From Halalkalicoccus paucihalophilus (GTDB taxonomy: Archaea > Halobacteriota > Halobacteria > Halobacteriales > Halalkalicoccaceae): a DNA stretch of 64,000 nucleotides. Positions 35,511 to 44,166 of this stretch are shown one piece after another (within the stretch, counting starts at the first letter, position 1; each line of letters starts with the position of its first letter). The notes under the pieces are model-generated. The model ran no database searches. It worked only from the letters and a program-made list of their open reading frames with translations, and had not been told where the DNA came from. A program made the position numbers and the translations under genes. The stretch covers positions 372,001-436,000 of the forward strand of contig NZ_LTAZ01000004.1 of NCBI RefSeq assembly GCF_001593955.1, read 5' to 3'.

Positions 35511-35660
35511 ATTCCTATCACGGTATGGGACCACATAGATGCACTGTTAACTCATAACTCGAAGTCGGGTCGAGTATATCTTCTAGGAGAATCCCCGATA
35601 AGAGCAGGGCCGTGTTCGTCGGTCCTTTATCGGTCCCGGGCGAGTAATTCACAGTACAGG

Positions 35661-36089
35661 ATGAGTACCGATACCGATCGCGTTTCCGTTCGATTCAAAC
35701 GGCCGCTTCTCTACGTGATGAGTTTCCTCTACACCGCTGCAGGCGTGATGCATTTCGTCACTCCGCGAGCCTTCGCTCGAATCGTCCCGCCTCGATTGCC
35801 CCGTCCAACCGTACTCGTCTACCTCTCCGGAATCGCGGAGATCGGTCTCGGCATTGGCTTGTTGTTTCGGCGAACGCGCCGCCGCTGTGCGTGGGGAGTA
35901 ATAGCCCTGTTGCTCGCCGTGTTTCCAGCGAACGTCCATATGGCGACCAGCGATATGGTCCCTGAATCGGTTCCAGACTGGGCGACGAACAGTGCCCGGG
36001 TCGGGTTGTGGGCCCGTCTCCCGTTTCAAGGCGTCCTCGTTCTTTGGGCGTGGTGGTACACGCGTACGATGCCCGAGAACGGTACGTGA
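35661..36089 (+). CDS. DoxX-like membrane protein
   Basis: A 142-residue protein with four hydrophobic segments (SFLYTAAGVMHFV, LVYLSGIAEIGLGIGLLF, WGVIALLLAVFPANVHMA and PFQGVLVLWAWWY), the size and topology of DoxX/DoxD subunits. The motif GVMHFVTPRAFARIVPP is like that of short DoxX family proteins. DoxX proteins accompany quinone-linked oxidation or sulfur metabolism, but here no partner is adjacent. The ATG follows GGATG at 35661. Confidence 0.78.
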   Translation: MSTDTDRVSVRFKRPLLYVMSFLYTAAGVMHFVTPRAFARIVPPRLPRPTVLVYLSGIAEIGLGIGLLFRRTRRRCAWGVIALLLAVFPANVHMATSDMVPESVPDWATNSARVGLWARLPFQGVLVLWAWWYTRTMPENGT

Positions 36090-36286
36090 GCGTCTACCTC
36101 TTCAACCCGATGGTCTCGCTGCCGATGGGGTTTCCGTTTCACTACCGCGCTCGACGACATCGACTCTCGAACGTACTCGTGTGACGCATCGATCGCTCGT
36201 ATGACTGCGTGTGGCTCCGGACATCGTAGTCCCACCGAGCGATCCGTAGGGTTTTGTGGTCCCTCTCCGAGGAACCGGGTAGCACT

Positions 36287-37450
36287 ATGTCGACAACCAA
36301 CGATCGAATCGTCGTGGTCGGAGCCGGCGTCTCGGGCCTTGCCATTGCTCGGGAACTCGCACCCGATCACGACGTTATCGTCCTGGACAAGGGCGGTATC
36401 GCCGCTGATACGTCATCCCGAGCCTCCGGGATGATCTCGCTCTCGCTCGAACCGTTTCCCGACGAATGGGCGTCGTTCGCCCTCTCGCAGTTTCGCGACC
36501 TCGACGGACAGGGTATCTTCTCGTTCACCGAGCGCGAGACGGTCCGCCTCGTTCCCGCAGCAAACGCCGATCTCTACACCGATCAAGCGCCCGGCGGTGG
36601 GAATTTTTTCACTCGATCCGAACTGGAGGGGCGCTATCCCGACTCGTTCAGTGATCTCTCGGCATACGGCGGTGGGCTCGTCTACGACGGGACCGGTTCC
36701 CTCGATGCGCTCGACTACGCGATGACGCTGAAGTGGGCCGCAGAACGGGCCGGAGCGGAGGTCTTCCGCGATCACGAAGTCACGGACCTCCGAGTCGAAG
36801 ACGGCACGGTGACCGGTGTCGAGACGGAGTACGGTCGTATCGACGCCGATCACGTCGTCTATGCGACCGGGTGGAAGACGCGCGAGCTCCTCGCCGAATA
36901 CGTCGAGATCCCGGTTCGACCGCTTCGGTGGAACGCGGTCGTCATCGAACCCGACGAACCGCTTCCGACCGACTGTCCCATGGGGTCCGAACCGACACTG
37001 CGGGTGTACTGGCGACCCACCGATCGGGGGAACGTGCTCGTCGGCGGGAACGAACACCTCCTCAGCGATCCCGAGGGGACGCCGATGGGTGTCGAGCCCT
37101 CGTTCCGAGAACGCGTGGTCGAGGACGTCGCGCCGCTACTCAGCGGCGTGGCCTCGGGAGAGGTTCGTCGCGAGGACTGTTGTCCGACCGCGGACTGTGC
37201 CTCGCCCGACGGCCGTCCCGTCATCGACACCCCCGAGGAGGGACCCGACGGGCTCACGGTCGTGACTGGCCTTCACGGTCGGGGTGTCATGCTCTCGCCC
37301 GTCACCGGACGTGCCGTTCGATCACTGATTACTGGTGAGACCCCTCCGTTTCCACTGGTTCAGTTCCGACTCGATCGGTTCGACGATCGATCCGCCGAGT
37401 TCGACTATCGAAGTCACTGGGGCCCGGGAGAAGACAGTTCTGTCCCGTAG
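36287..37450 (+). CDS. FAD-dependent oxidoreductase, DAO family
   Basis: A 387-residue flavoprotein. The Rossmann FAD loop is VVVGAGVSGLAIARELA (residues 9-25) followed by the acidic DKGG; ADHVVYATGWKTREL and TVVTGLHGRGVMLSP fit the second and terminal FAD-contact segments. It belongs to the D-amino-acid/sarcosine-oxidase superfamily, whose members oxidise amines with O2 or another acceptor. Substrate is unknown; the location between amide and B12 genes is suggestive but not conclusive. Confidence 0.88.
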   Translation: MSTTNDRIVVVGAGVSGLAIARELAPDHDVIVLDKGGIAADTSSRASGMISLSLEPFPDEWASFALSQFRDLDGQGIFSFTERETVRLVPAANADLYTDQAPGGGNFFTRSELEGRYPDSFSDLSAYGGGLVYDGTGSLDALDYAMTLKWAAERAGAEVFRDHEVTDLRVEDGTVTGVETEYGRIDADHVVYATGWKTRELLAEYVEIPVRPLRWNAVVIEPDEPLPTDCPMGSEPTLRVYWRPTDRGNVLVGGNEHLLSDPEGTPMGVEPSFRERVVEDVAPLLSGVASGEVRREDCCPTADCASPDGRPVIDTPEEGPDGLTVVTGLHGRGVMLSPVTGRAVRSLITGETPPFPLVQFRLDRFDDRSAEFDYRSHWGPGEDSSVP

Positions 37451-37750
37451 CTTCCTGATGGCTTACTCGGATACAGACATCCTGCCGAGTTTCGATTGGC
37501 GGCCCCGTTCTCGTATAACCGCTCGATCGGATCGTCTACCGTGCCAGCGATGCCATAGGTACCACCACGCCGCTCGGAGAGCGAATCTCTATCGCGGTAC
37601 TTGCCGTCTCGGGTTTGGTCCCCGCGTTCTCCGAGTTAGATACGAGTCTAATCGCGAACTATTATGACGATTATTCCGCTATGGTGTGGAGTCCCAGTCT
37701 TTCCGTCTCTCAGGGGGTACTCGAGACTTACAACTCGAATTCGGGACTCA
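37451..37750. other. Intergenic, 300 bp
   Basis: No gene recognised. A frame at 37615-37821 on the plus strand overlaps the antiporter and has no family features. The two flanking genes converge here. Confidence 0.4.
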
Positions 37751-38977
37751 CTAGTCTGACTCGGTCACTCCAAGCACACCGGCGAACCGTCTCGCGAAGC
37801 CCGCTTCGAGGACGACCGTGACGAGGATAACGAGGAAGACGGTGCCGAGCAGTATCGTCGCCCCCGCAGGATCCGACGGAGGTGCCTCCGTCTGTAGCCG
37901 AACCGCGAACAACGTCGCGACCGACGCCGGGATGATCCCTCGCGGACCGACGAAACTCATAAACAGTCGTTCGCTCGTCGTGAAACCAGTCCCGGCCGTC
38001 GAAACGAAGACAGCCAACGGACGGATCACAGTCATCAGGGCCGCGACAACCACGAGTCCGGCGACCCCGAGTGCGAACAGTTCCTCGAACTCGAGCAACG
38101 CTGCAAGCGTGATGAAGACGAACGAGAGAACCAACACCGTTACGTCCCGTTTGAACTGCAGGATTCCCTCCTGATGGGGCAGGTCGAGGTTTCCGAGAAC
38201 GAACCCCGCAGTGGCGGCGGCCACGATTCCGGCCTCCGAGAACACCGAGTCGGCGGCGGCAAACGCGATGACGGCACCGGCCAGCGCGAGCAACCGAGCC
38301 GTCTGTGGTGCGGCCTCCGAAGGGAGTTCGACCCGTGTGAGGAGATACCAGACGACTCCGGCGATCAGGACTCCAACGAGTATCCCCAATGCGAGACGCT
38401 GGAGGAAAAGCCACACGTATCCCTGCGGTGCGAGGTACTGGGCCGTCATCGCCTTGAAGAGGACGGTCGCCAGTACCGCGGCCGTCACGTCGTTGACGAT
38501 TCCCTCGACTTCGAGCGTCGTCGCGACCTCCTCGCGAACGGGAACCACAGCGAGAACCGGCGCGACGACCGTCGGCCCGGTGGCAATCAGCAGCGCGCCG
38601 ATGAGAAACGCGATGTCCCAGTTCGCTCCCAGCACGAGGCGTACAGTCAGTGCTGTCCCGACGAACGCGATGATCGCCCCGATAGTGATCATCCGGTCGA
38701 CCACCTTCGACGCGTCTCGAATAGCCCTGTATTCGAGGCGAAACGTTCCCTCGAAGACGATGATGGCGACGCTCACGCCGACGATAGTTGAGAGCGAATC
38801 GCCGAAGGTGTCGGGCCTTATCAGTCCGAGGCCCTCGGGACCGACGGCGACACCTGCAAGGAGGAGAAACAACACGCTCGGTACCCGATACTTCGCGGCG
38901 AGAAACTGCGCTGCCACGCCAAGGCCGACGATGGCCGCGACGAGGGCGATAACGTCGAGAGTAACGTGAATGGACAC
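37751..38977 (-). CDS. CPA1-type cation:proton antiporter (NhaP-like)
   Basis: A 408-residue protein with about twelve hydrophobic spans. The signature region ATGPTVVAPVLAVVPVREEV and the EGIVNDVTAA segment (with the ND pair) mark the antiporter core of CPA1 exchangers; the N-terminal span LAAKYRVPSVLFLLLAGVAVGP is also typical. It expels Na+ in exchange for H+. The start is GTG at 38975-38977, preceded at 11 bp by GGAGGG; a further GTG at 39028 would add 17 residues. Cytosolic Na+/K+ balance is the expected role. Confidence 0.9.
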   Translation of the reverse strand: MSIHVTLDVIALVAAIVGLGVAAQFLAAKYRVPSVLFLLLAGVAVGPEGLGLIRPDTFGDSLSTIVGVSVAIIVFEGTFRLEYRAIRDASKVVDRMITIGAIIAFVGTALTVRLVLGANWDIAFLIGALLIATGPTVVAPVLAVVPVREEVATTLEVEGIVNDVTAAVLATVLFKAMTAQYLAPQGYVWLFLQRLALGILVGVLIAGVVWYLLTRVELPSEAAPQTARLLALAGAVIAFAAADSVFSEAGIVAAATAGFVLGNLDLPHQEGILQFKRDVTVLVLSFVFITLAALLEFEELFALGVAGLVVVAALMTVIRPLAVFVSTAGTGFTTSERLFMSFVGPRGIIPASVATLFAVRLQTEAPPSDPAGATILLGTVFLVILVTVVLEAGFARRFAGVLGVTESD

Positions 38978-39198
38978 CGGTTCATCGCCCTCCGAGTGCG
39001 GGGGTAGAACGGTCCGTACGCCACGCACCGAATGGACGACGATCCCACGGAGGATCCCCGAGCTGCAGAACTACCATGGTTCGTACTCACACGTCAACTC
39101 ACAAATAGCTGCACGCCCACCGCCAACCGACCGCTATCGTGTCTCGGACGGTGGTTCGCCCTGTCGAGAGCGGTCGCTTCCCTGTTCGCCGGGATCGA

Positions 39199-39471
39199 TT
39201 ACACCGGATCGTCCGGCTCGTGTTTCTCCTTCATTCGTGTCACTTCAGCGGCGTAGCGCTCCTGTACGTCGGGTTCATCAACGCGTCCGAGGTCATCAGG
39301 AGAAACGTCCTTCGCAGCAGTCACCGTATCGAGCGCTTGTGAGGCGACCTCCCTTCGGAAGACTCGCTCCCCGTTCGGTGTCGCGTATTTGAGGATGATG
39401 AGATCCCGGTCGTTGTAGCCACGCTCAACGAGCCATACGCGAACCCAGTCCTCGCCCGTCTCTGGTGCCAT
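39199..39471 (-). CDS. Small conserved haloarchaeal protein, unknown
   Basis: A 90-residue acidic soluble protein, beginning MAPETGEDWVRVWLVERGYN. It contains a beta-rich part (DLIILKYATPNGERVFRREV) followed by helices. It resembles short haloarchaeal proteins of unknown function in my memory, but no name comes to mind. The ATG at 39469-39471 is chosen over a longer frame. Confidence 0.6.
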   Translation of the reverse strand: MAPETGEDWVRVWLVERGYNDRDLIILKYATPNGERVFRREVASQALDTVTAAKDVSPDDLGRVDEPDVQERYAAEVTRMKEKHEPDDPV

Positions 39472-39809
39472 AGCACATCGTACGAAACGTATGAAGTTAC
39501 TACTTAGTGTTCCCACCGGAGTGTCCCTACGAGGACAGTAGCGACTAGTGTCTTCAATAGGACGGTCGTGTCAATGACGACAGTGCTCGACCGCAACGAT
39601 CGGATCGAGACCGTTGCGCGGCGACTCAAACCAACGAGTACTGGCGGCTCCGGAAAGGAACGGATAGGCCACCAGTGCTCTCCGGTCGGCACCGACGACA
39701 ATGTCGCGTGCCGGTTCGGTCGTCAATCGAGAACACACAACGCGTAGTTATACTACGATGGGGTTCGTTATCGGATCGAACTACGGGTCGTCTCGTAGTT
39801 AGTGACACT
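39472..39809. other. Intergenic, 338 bp
   Basis: No gene recognised. A minus-strand open frame (39504-39701) ends in a hydrophobic stretch DTTVLLKTLVATVLVG but lacks other support. The part 39730-39800 should hold the promoter of the GlcG-like gene. Confidence 0.35.
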
Positions 39810-40214
39810 ATGGATGAGATAACACTCGACGATGCAAAGGGGATGATTCGGGCGGCAGAAGAACGATCCGACGAGATCGGCGTACCGATGTGTATCGCGG
39901 TCGTCGACGGGGGAGCGAACTTGGTGGGGTTCCATCGCGTCGATGGTGCGTTGCTTGCGAGTATCTCGATCGCACGGAACAAAGCGTACAGTGCGGTGAC
40001 CCTGAAGATGCCGACGGACGAGATCGGGGAGGCCGCCCAACCCGGAGCGCCCCTGTTCGGTATCGGGACCACCAATGACGGTCGTATCGTGACGTTCGGC
40101 GGTGGGTTCCCGATCGAATCCGGCGGGAGCGTGATCGGGGCGATCGGCGTGAGTGGTGGGTCGCCCGACGAAGACATGACGGTCGCTCGAGCGGGTCTCG
40201 ACGCACTCGAATAG
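39810..40214 (+). CDS. GlcG/HbpS-like, PduO C-terminal-type heme-binding protein
   Basis: A 134-residue single-domain protein of the GlcG/HbpS fold. Motifs are PMCIAVVDGGANLVGFHRVDGA, RNKAYSAVTLKMPTDEIG and GGGFPIESGGSVIGAIGVSGG. The domain is the same as the C-terminal half of PduO, whose N-terminal half is the corrinoid adenosyltransferase, and of heme-degrading or heme-binding HbpS. Here it stands alone. Its position next to the dehydratase operon fits support of cobalamin or heme chemistry. ATG at 39810. Confidence 0.85.
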   Translation: MDEITLDDAKGMIRAAEERSDEIGVPMCIAVVDGGANLVGFHRVDGALLASISIARNKAYSAVTLKMPTDEIGEAAQPGAPLFGIGTTNDGRIVTFGGGFPIESGGSVIGAIGVSGGSPDEDMTVARAGLDALE

Positions 40215-40312
40215 CCACCTGTCGCGTACTCGCGATGGACGGCAATAATCGAACGAATACGGTGGATCTGAACGACGGAAGGATCATTGGTCGCCGAGAA
40301 CGAGAGGGACTC

Positions 40313-40594
40313 ATGACCGAACGGAACCCTCCAAGCGAACCGATAGAGAGGATACTAGAAACGATCGATCGAAACAAGCCGAATACCTGGGACCGGTATT
40401 CGATGCTGTTTCGGTTCGTGTTGAGTGGCGACGGGATCGTCCGTGTGACATCACGCCGAAACGATACCGGAACGTACACCGTCGAACTCTCGGGTGGGAC
40501 GGTATCCGGGTGTACGTGTCGTAGTACCGATATCGGCGTCGGGACGATCGGGTGTCGGCATATGCGAGCGGTTGACGCTCATCCCCACCTCTAG
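40313..40594 (+). CDS. Small SWIM-type zinc-finger protein
   Basis: A 93-residue basic protein. The C-terminal segment GCTCRSTDIGVGTIGCRH carries CxC...CxH, the SWIM zinc-binding spacing, and the upstream part forms a beta-rich stretch (FRFVLSGDGIVRVTSR, GTYTVELSGGT). SWIM domains mediate DNA or protein contacts. The ATG at 40313 is chosen; a start at 40235 adds 26 residues of uncertain value. It converges on the reactivase small-subunit gene (91 bp apart). A DNA-binding regulator of the operon is one possibility. Confidence 0.6.
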   Translation: MTERNPPSEPIERILETIDRNKPNTWDRYSMLFRFVLSGDGIVRVTSRRNDTGTYTVELSGGTVSGCTCRSTDIGVGTIGCRHMRAVDAHPHL

Positions 40595-40685
40595 ATAGTC
40601 ATCAACGAGGTACGACGGACGGCCGCTATGGCCCGGTGATTCGCTACGAACTATCGCTTCGAATCCGGAGACACAAAGAGGGGGA

Positions 40686-41069
40686 CTATTCGATCGGTTC
40701 GAGCGGCATCCGTTTGGCCAGTCGGGCCGCGTTCGTCCCGATCGTCCTCGCTTGTGCATTCGTTGTGGGGGTGACGTTTGCGATCGGGTCCTCCGGTGGG
40801 AGGCGAGCATGATGGATCGTATGGGTACCGTCCGGGGCGATCCCGATTCCGATTTTCAATCCCGAGTCCGAAGCCGCTCGATATGCGACTTCGGTGGCGG
40901 TCCTTCCGGAGGGAGGTTCGTCCGCAATAGATCGGCTCCTCCATGGAACGCCCTCCTCTTCGATACCATACTCGATATACTCGACAGTCGCCGGCTTCGG
41001 CCCACAATACTGAATACTGATCCGTGGGACATCACCGTCCGATGGTTCCGACCGTCGGGAGGTACTCAC
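40686..41069 (-). CDS. Glycerol/diol dehydratase reactivase, small subunit
   Basis: A 127-residue protein of the DdrB/PduH family, which with the large subunit exchanges damaged cobalamin out of the dehydratase. It starts with PRISIQYCGPKPATVEYIEYG and has the GRTATEVAYRAASDSGLKIG and helix GTNAARLAKRMPLEPIE near the C-terminus, as in DdrB. The start is the GTG at 41067-41069, because a good Shine-Dalgarno GGAGGTG stands seven bases upstream. It follows the large subunit by 31 bp. Length agrees with DdrB (about 125). Confidence 0.82.
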   Translation of the reverse strand: MSTSRRSEPSDGDVPRISIQYCGPKPATVEYIEYGIEEEGVPWRSRSIADEPPSGRTATEVAYRAASDSGLKIGIGIAPDGTHTIHHARLPPEDPIANVTPTTNAQARTIGTNAARLAKRMPLEPIE

Positions 41070-41100
41070 GTGGTCCACCTCCGGGGTAGCGATCGAAGGT

Positions 41101-43008
41101 TCATGGGTGAGTGTCGCTGGCGAGTTCGGCCACGCCAACGGATTTCGCGAGGCCGTCGGGGACTGTCCCGTCAAGCGACGTTTGATCGCCGACGTAGGAG
41201 AGGCACAGCCCGGTCGCGACTGCGTTTCGTGGACCGGTCGTGCTACGAATGTTCCCTCGGCCACAGACGATGCCGTATTCGGCGAGCGCATCGGAGATCA
41301 TCTCCGGGATCTCGAAATCGAGCGCGGATCGTCCGACCATCACGACAAACGAGTGGTATCGGACGCTTTCCGTGGGTGAGGTCTGCCGTAATGCACGTTT
41401 GGCGTTCGCAACGAATACTCGCTCTTTGGCCTGCCGTCGGGTACGCCGAACCTTCTCTACGGATTCGTCGATACTAACGGGTTCCATGTCGTCATCGTCC
41501 CTGAGGAGAACGATCCGTCCGAACGTCTCCGAATCAACCGCCTCGTCGAGGAAGGTGACGGTACCGTCCTCGTGGCGGATGCTGAACAGCGTCTCGACTT
41601 TTGCGACGGGATGTTTCTTGAGTCCTTCGGCGAGTTCCCAGTCGTCAAGCCCGAGTTCCGAGGCGATCAGCATCGTCACCATATCGCCCGCTCCAGCGAG
41701 GTGAATCGAACTGATCTCGTTGTCCGGATTGATGTAGGCAGCATCAGTGGAGCCACCACCCATATCGAGAATGGCGAACGGAACGTCCGTTCCAGGGGTA
41801 GTGAGCGAACCCAAAACCGCCATGTTCGCCTCGATGCCCTGGATGTGGACCGTCGTTCCCAACCGGTTTTCGACCTCGTCGGCGATCTGTTGCATGGGGA
41901 GTTCGCTCGTTTTGACCATCGCCGCCAGCCCGACGGCCGTCTCCATGCTGTGTTCGCTGGCAACCGATCCCTCGACGGCTTGCGGGACGAGCGTATCGAC
42001 CGCCATGATGTCCCGAATGTTGATCTCCGAGAGTTCCTGTCCGGTTACCTCACCCATCTGTTCGCGCGCCCGGCTCAACATACCGCCGATGTTCGATCCA
42101 CGCTCTCCCTGAATATCGGCGATCGGCCAGAGGTCCTCGACCTGTGCCATGATCTCGTCGGCACCTCGATCGATATCGATCGACACCGAATTCCCGTGTT
42201 GACTGATAACAGTCACTGAACCCGCGGGAATCGTCCGCTCTTCGACGTCGCCGGCGGGTGTTTTGATGACGACTGCGGATTTGTTCCCGACGAGCGCTCG
42301 TGAGACAGGGATGATCTTTTGGGTTTCCTCGGCGGAGAGATCGAAGAGGGTCGCGAGACCGTACGGATTCGAGAGCTGGTCGATCGTTTGGCCGGAGCCT
42401 TTGCTCGCGACCTCGACGGCGGCCGGTTGGCCCCGTGGGACCTCCTCGATCTTACTCACTTCGTCGACGATGGGAATCTCCCGGTCGATGCGGTTGTTGA
42501 TCAGGACCGCGTCGTCCTTCTGAACGATCGCCCCCTGAATGTCGGTTCCCGATTCGAGCCACTCGTTGATGATCGCGGCGGCGTCCGCGAAGTCGACCGC
42601 CGACGGCACGACGACGATCACCGACGTCTCGTCCGTGATTGTGTCACAATCCGCAGTAATATCGACGACCGTCCCGGTCCCCAGCCCGGCCCCGCCCGGT
42701 GTCGATGGATCGTGGCCGATCATCGTCGATTCCGTGATCACGGTCTCCGTGATCGTCTCCATTGCGACGTCCCCGATAACCGGCGCGGCTTCGTTGAGGA
42801 GGATTCGATCGATGTCGTCGACGGAGATCTCTACCTTCTCGGCCGCTCGTTCGAGGGCGTTTACCACCCCGGGGACGTTCTTTACGGTCCCCTTTAGTCC
42901 GGTCGTTCGAAAGAGGCTGGTTGCGACGAACTCGTAGCCGTCGTCGTTCCGAACGAGTGCGACTTCGGTACTCGAATTGCCGATATCTACGCCTGCGATG
43001 TACTCCAT
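41101..43008 (-). CDS. Glycerol/diol dehydratase reactivase, large subunit
   Basis: A 635-residue actin-like ATPase (DdrA/PduG type, 605-610 in bacteria). N-terminal phosphate loop MEYIAGVDIGNSSTEVAL and the second phosphate loop FAILDMGGGSTDAAYI are intact, as is the swiveling-domain core. With DdrB it removes inactive cobalamin in an ATP-dependent way. Position between the small dehydratase subunit and DdrB is the classical order. The gene is clearly full length. Confidence 0.93.
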   Translation of the reverse strand: MEYIAGVDIGNSSTEVALVRNDDGYEFVATSLFRTTGLKGTVKNVPGVVNALERAAEKVEISVDDIDRILLNEAAPVIGDVAMETITETVITESTMIGHDPSTPGGAGLGTGTVVDITADCDTITDETSVIVVVPSAVDFADAAAIINEWLESGTDIQGAIVQKDDAVLINNRIDREIPIVDEVSKIEEVPRGQPAAVEVASKGSGQTIDQLSNPYGLATLFDLSAEETQKIIPVSRALVGNKSAVVIKTPAGDVEERTIPAGSVTVISQHGNSVSIDIDRGADEIMAQVEDLWPIADIQGERGSNIGGMLSRAREQMGEVTGQELSEINIRDIMAVDTLVPQAVEGSVASEHSMETAVGLAAMVKTSELPMQQIADEVENRLGTTVHIQGIEANMAVLGSLTTPGTDVPFAILDMGGGSTDAAYINPDNEISSIHLAGAGDMVTMLIASELGLDDWELAEGLKKHPVAKVETLFSIRHEDGTVTFLDEAVDSETFGRIVLLRDDDDMEPVSIDESVEKVRRTRRQAKERVFVANAKRALRQTSPTESVRYHSFVVMVGRSALDFEIPEMISDALAEYGIVCGRGNIRSTTGPRNAVATGLCLSYVGDQTSLDGTVPDGLAKSVGVAELASDTHP

Positions 43009-43088
43009 GTTCTCTCTGATTAAGTCCCGGTCGTGCTCCGCCCTGATAATTCGTTCCCGTTTCCATGCGCTGTCGGTCGCGATCCGGT

Positions 43089-43493
43089 TCAGACGACGCC
43101 GCGCTTTTCGTACACCTCGATCGCCTCTCGAACCAGTGCGGCGTTGATCTGAGCGTCGTACTCGGTTTCGAGTTCGTCGGCCATCGCTTCGAGCGTCTCC
43201 TTGTCCGCCCCGCTGGGCCGAAGGGCGTTGTAGATCTCGAGGATGCGCTCGTCGGGAATCGCCGTCAGCTCGGCCGCTCGTCGGAAGTTCTCCGCTAACT
43301 GTGGTCGTCCTTCCTGTTCGGCTACCTGTGCTTGCTTTTCGAGGGTATTCGGTGAGATCGCGATATCGTCGCCGTCGATATCGCCATCGACGACCGCATC
43401 GAGCGTGATCTCCGAAAGCGCCGTTCCGTTCGGCGTTTCGACCTGTTCCGGGTTGTCGGACAGCGGGTATTCGATCTCGTCTGGATTGCTCAT
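43089..43493 (-). CDS. B12-dependent glycerol/diol dehydratase, small (gamma) subunit
   Basis: A 134-residue PduE/DhaE homologue. The helical core LRPSGADKETLEAMADELE and NTLEKQAQVAEQEGRPQLAENF is typical. Length matches the glycerol dehydratase form (DhaE about 141) rather than PduE (173), which carries an N-terminal extension. It is 10 bp downstream of the medium subunit and 80 bp upstream of the reactivase. It helps hold the large-subunit barrel and cofactor. Confidence 0.9.
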   Translation of the reverse strand: MSNPDEIEYPLSDNPEQVETPNGTALSEITLDAVVDGDIDGDDIAISPNTLEKQAQVAEQEGRPQLAENFRRAAELTAIPDERILEIYNALRPSGADKETLEAMADELETEYDAQINAALVREAIEVYEKRGVV

Positions 43494-43503
43494 TAGTAGT
43501 GTA

Positions 43504-44076
43504 TTAGCTGAAGTCGATGTCTAGTTCGATCTGTCCACGCTCCTCGTCGAGACACTGTGTCTCTTTGATGTGCCAGATCGCCGCCATCGCCTGGAACTTC
43601 GGTCGCGTCATCGGGTCGTTTTCGACCGTGACCGGTGCGGGACTCTCCCCTTTCGCGTACCGAGCGGCGTTTCGCCCGATCGCGCGGAACGTCTCGGGCA
43701 CCAGTAGCGGCCCTTGGGGAAAAAGCTCCAGATTGTCGAGTTGCAACAGGTCTTCTTGGTGAATCAGGGTGGTCCCTCTCGATTGAATCGCGATACTGAT
43801 ACCGGACCCGCTGAGGTTCGAGGAGACGAGCCCCATTCGCCCCAAATCGACGGTATCGTACACCCGAACGACACGCATCGAGGCGCCTTCTTCTTCGATA
43901 CCGGCCATCGTCTCACGGAGAATTTCGGCGTGGGAAACTCCGGAGAGTGTTTCCGTACTGATCTCGCCAAAGCCCGGGCTCAGGGCGATGATGACTTCGT
44001 CCGGAGCCGTTCCCTTCTCGGCTGGGCCGGCGTCTTCCAATGTGACCGTTCGTTCCCGTTGTGTCGCTTGGCTCAT
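43504..44076 (-). CDS. B12-dependent glycerol/diol dehydratase, medium (beta) subunit
   Basis: A 190-residue PduD/DhaC homologue. The cobalamin-contact region is kept: DEVIIALSPGFGEISTETLSG near the N-terminus, GMGLVSS-type loop (LGRMGLVSSNLSGSGISI) and the DLLQLDNLELFPQ segment. PduD (about 224) has a 20-35-residue N-terminal extension used for shell targeting; this protein starts close to the core, like DhaC (194). Encapsulation is thus unlikely. Confidence 0.92.
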   Translation of the reverse strand: MSQATQRERTVTLEDAGPAEKGTAPDEVIIALSPGFGEISTETLSGVSHAEILRETMAGIEEEGASMRVVRVYDTVDLGRMGLVSSNLSGSGISIAIQSRGTTLIHQEDLLQLDNLELFPQGPLLVPETFRAIGRNAARYAKGESPAPVTVENDPMTRPKFQAMAAIWHIKETQCLDEERGQIELDIDFS

Positions 44077-44166
44077 GGTAGTGACTGTCCTCGTCCTCGT
44101 GCTCGTGTTCGTTCGTGCTCGGCCGGCGATCCCCGACGCTCGCTGCAGCGAGTGCTGAGAGGCATA

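Noticed and set aside
38174..38969. Plus-strand frames over the antiporter
   Set aside because: Antisense shadows of a strongly supported NhaP-type gene.
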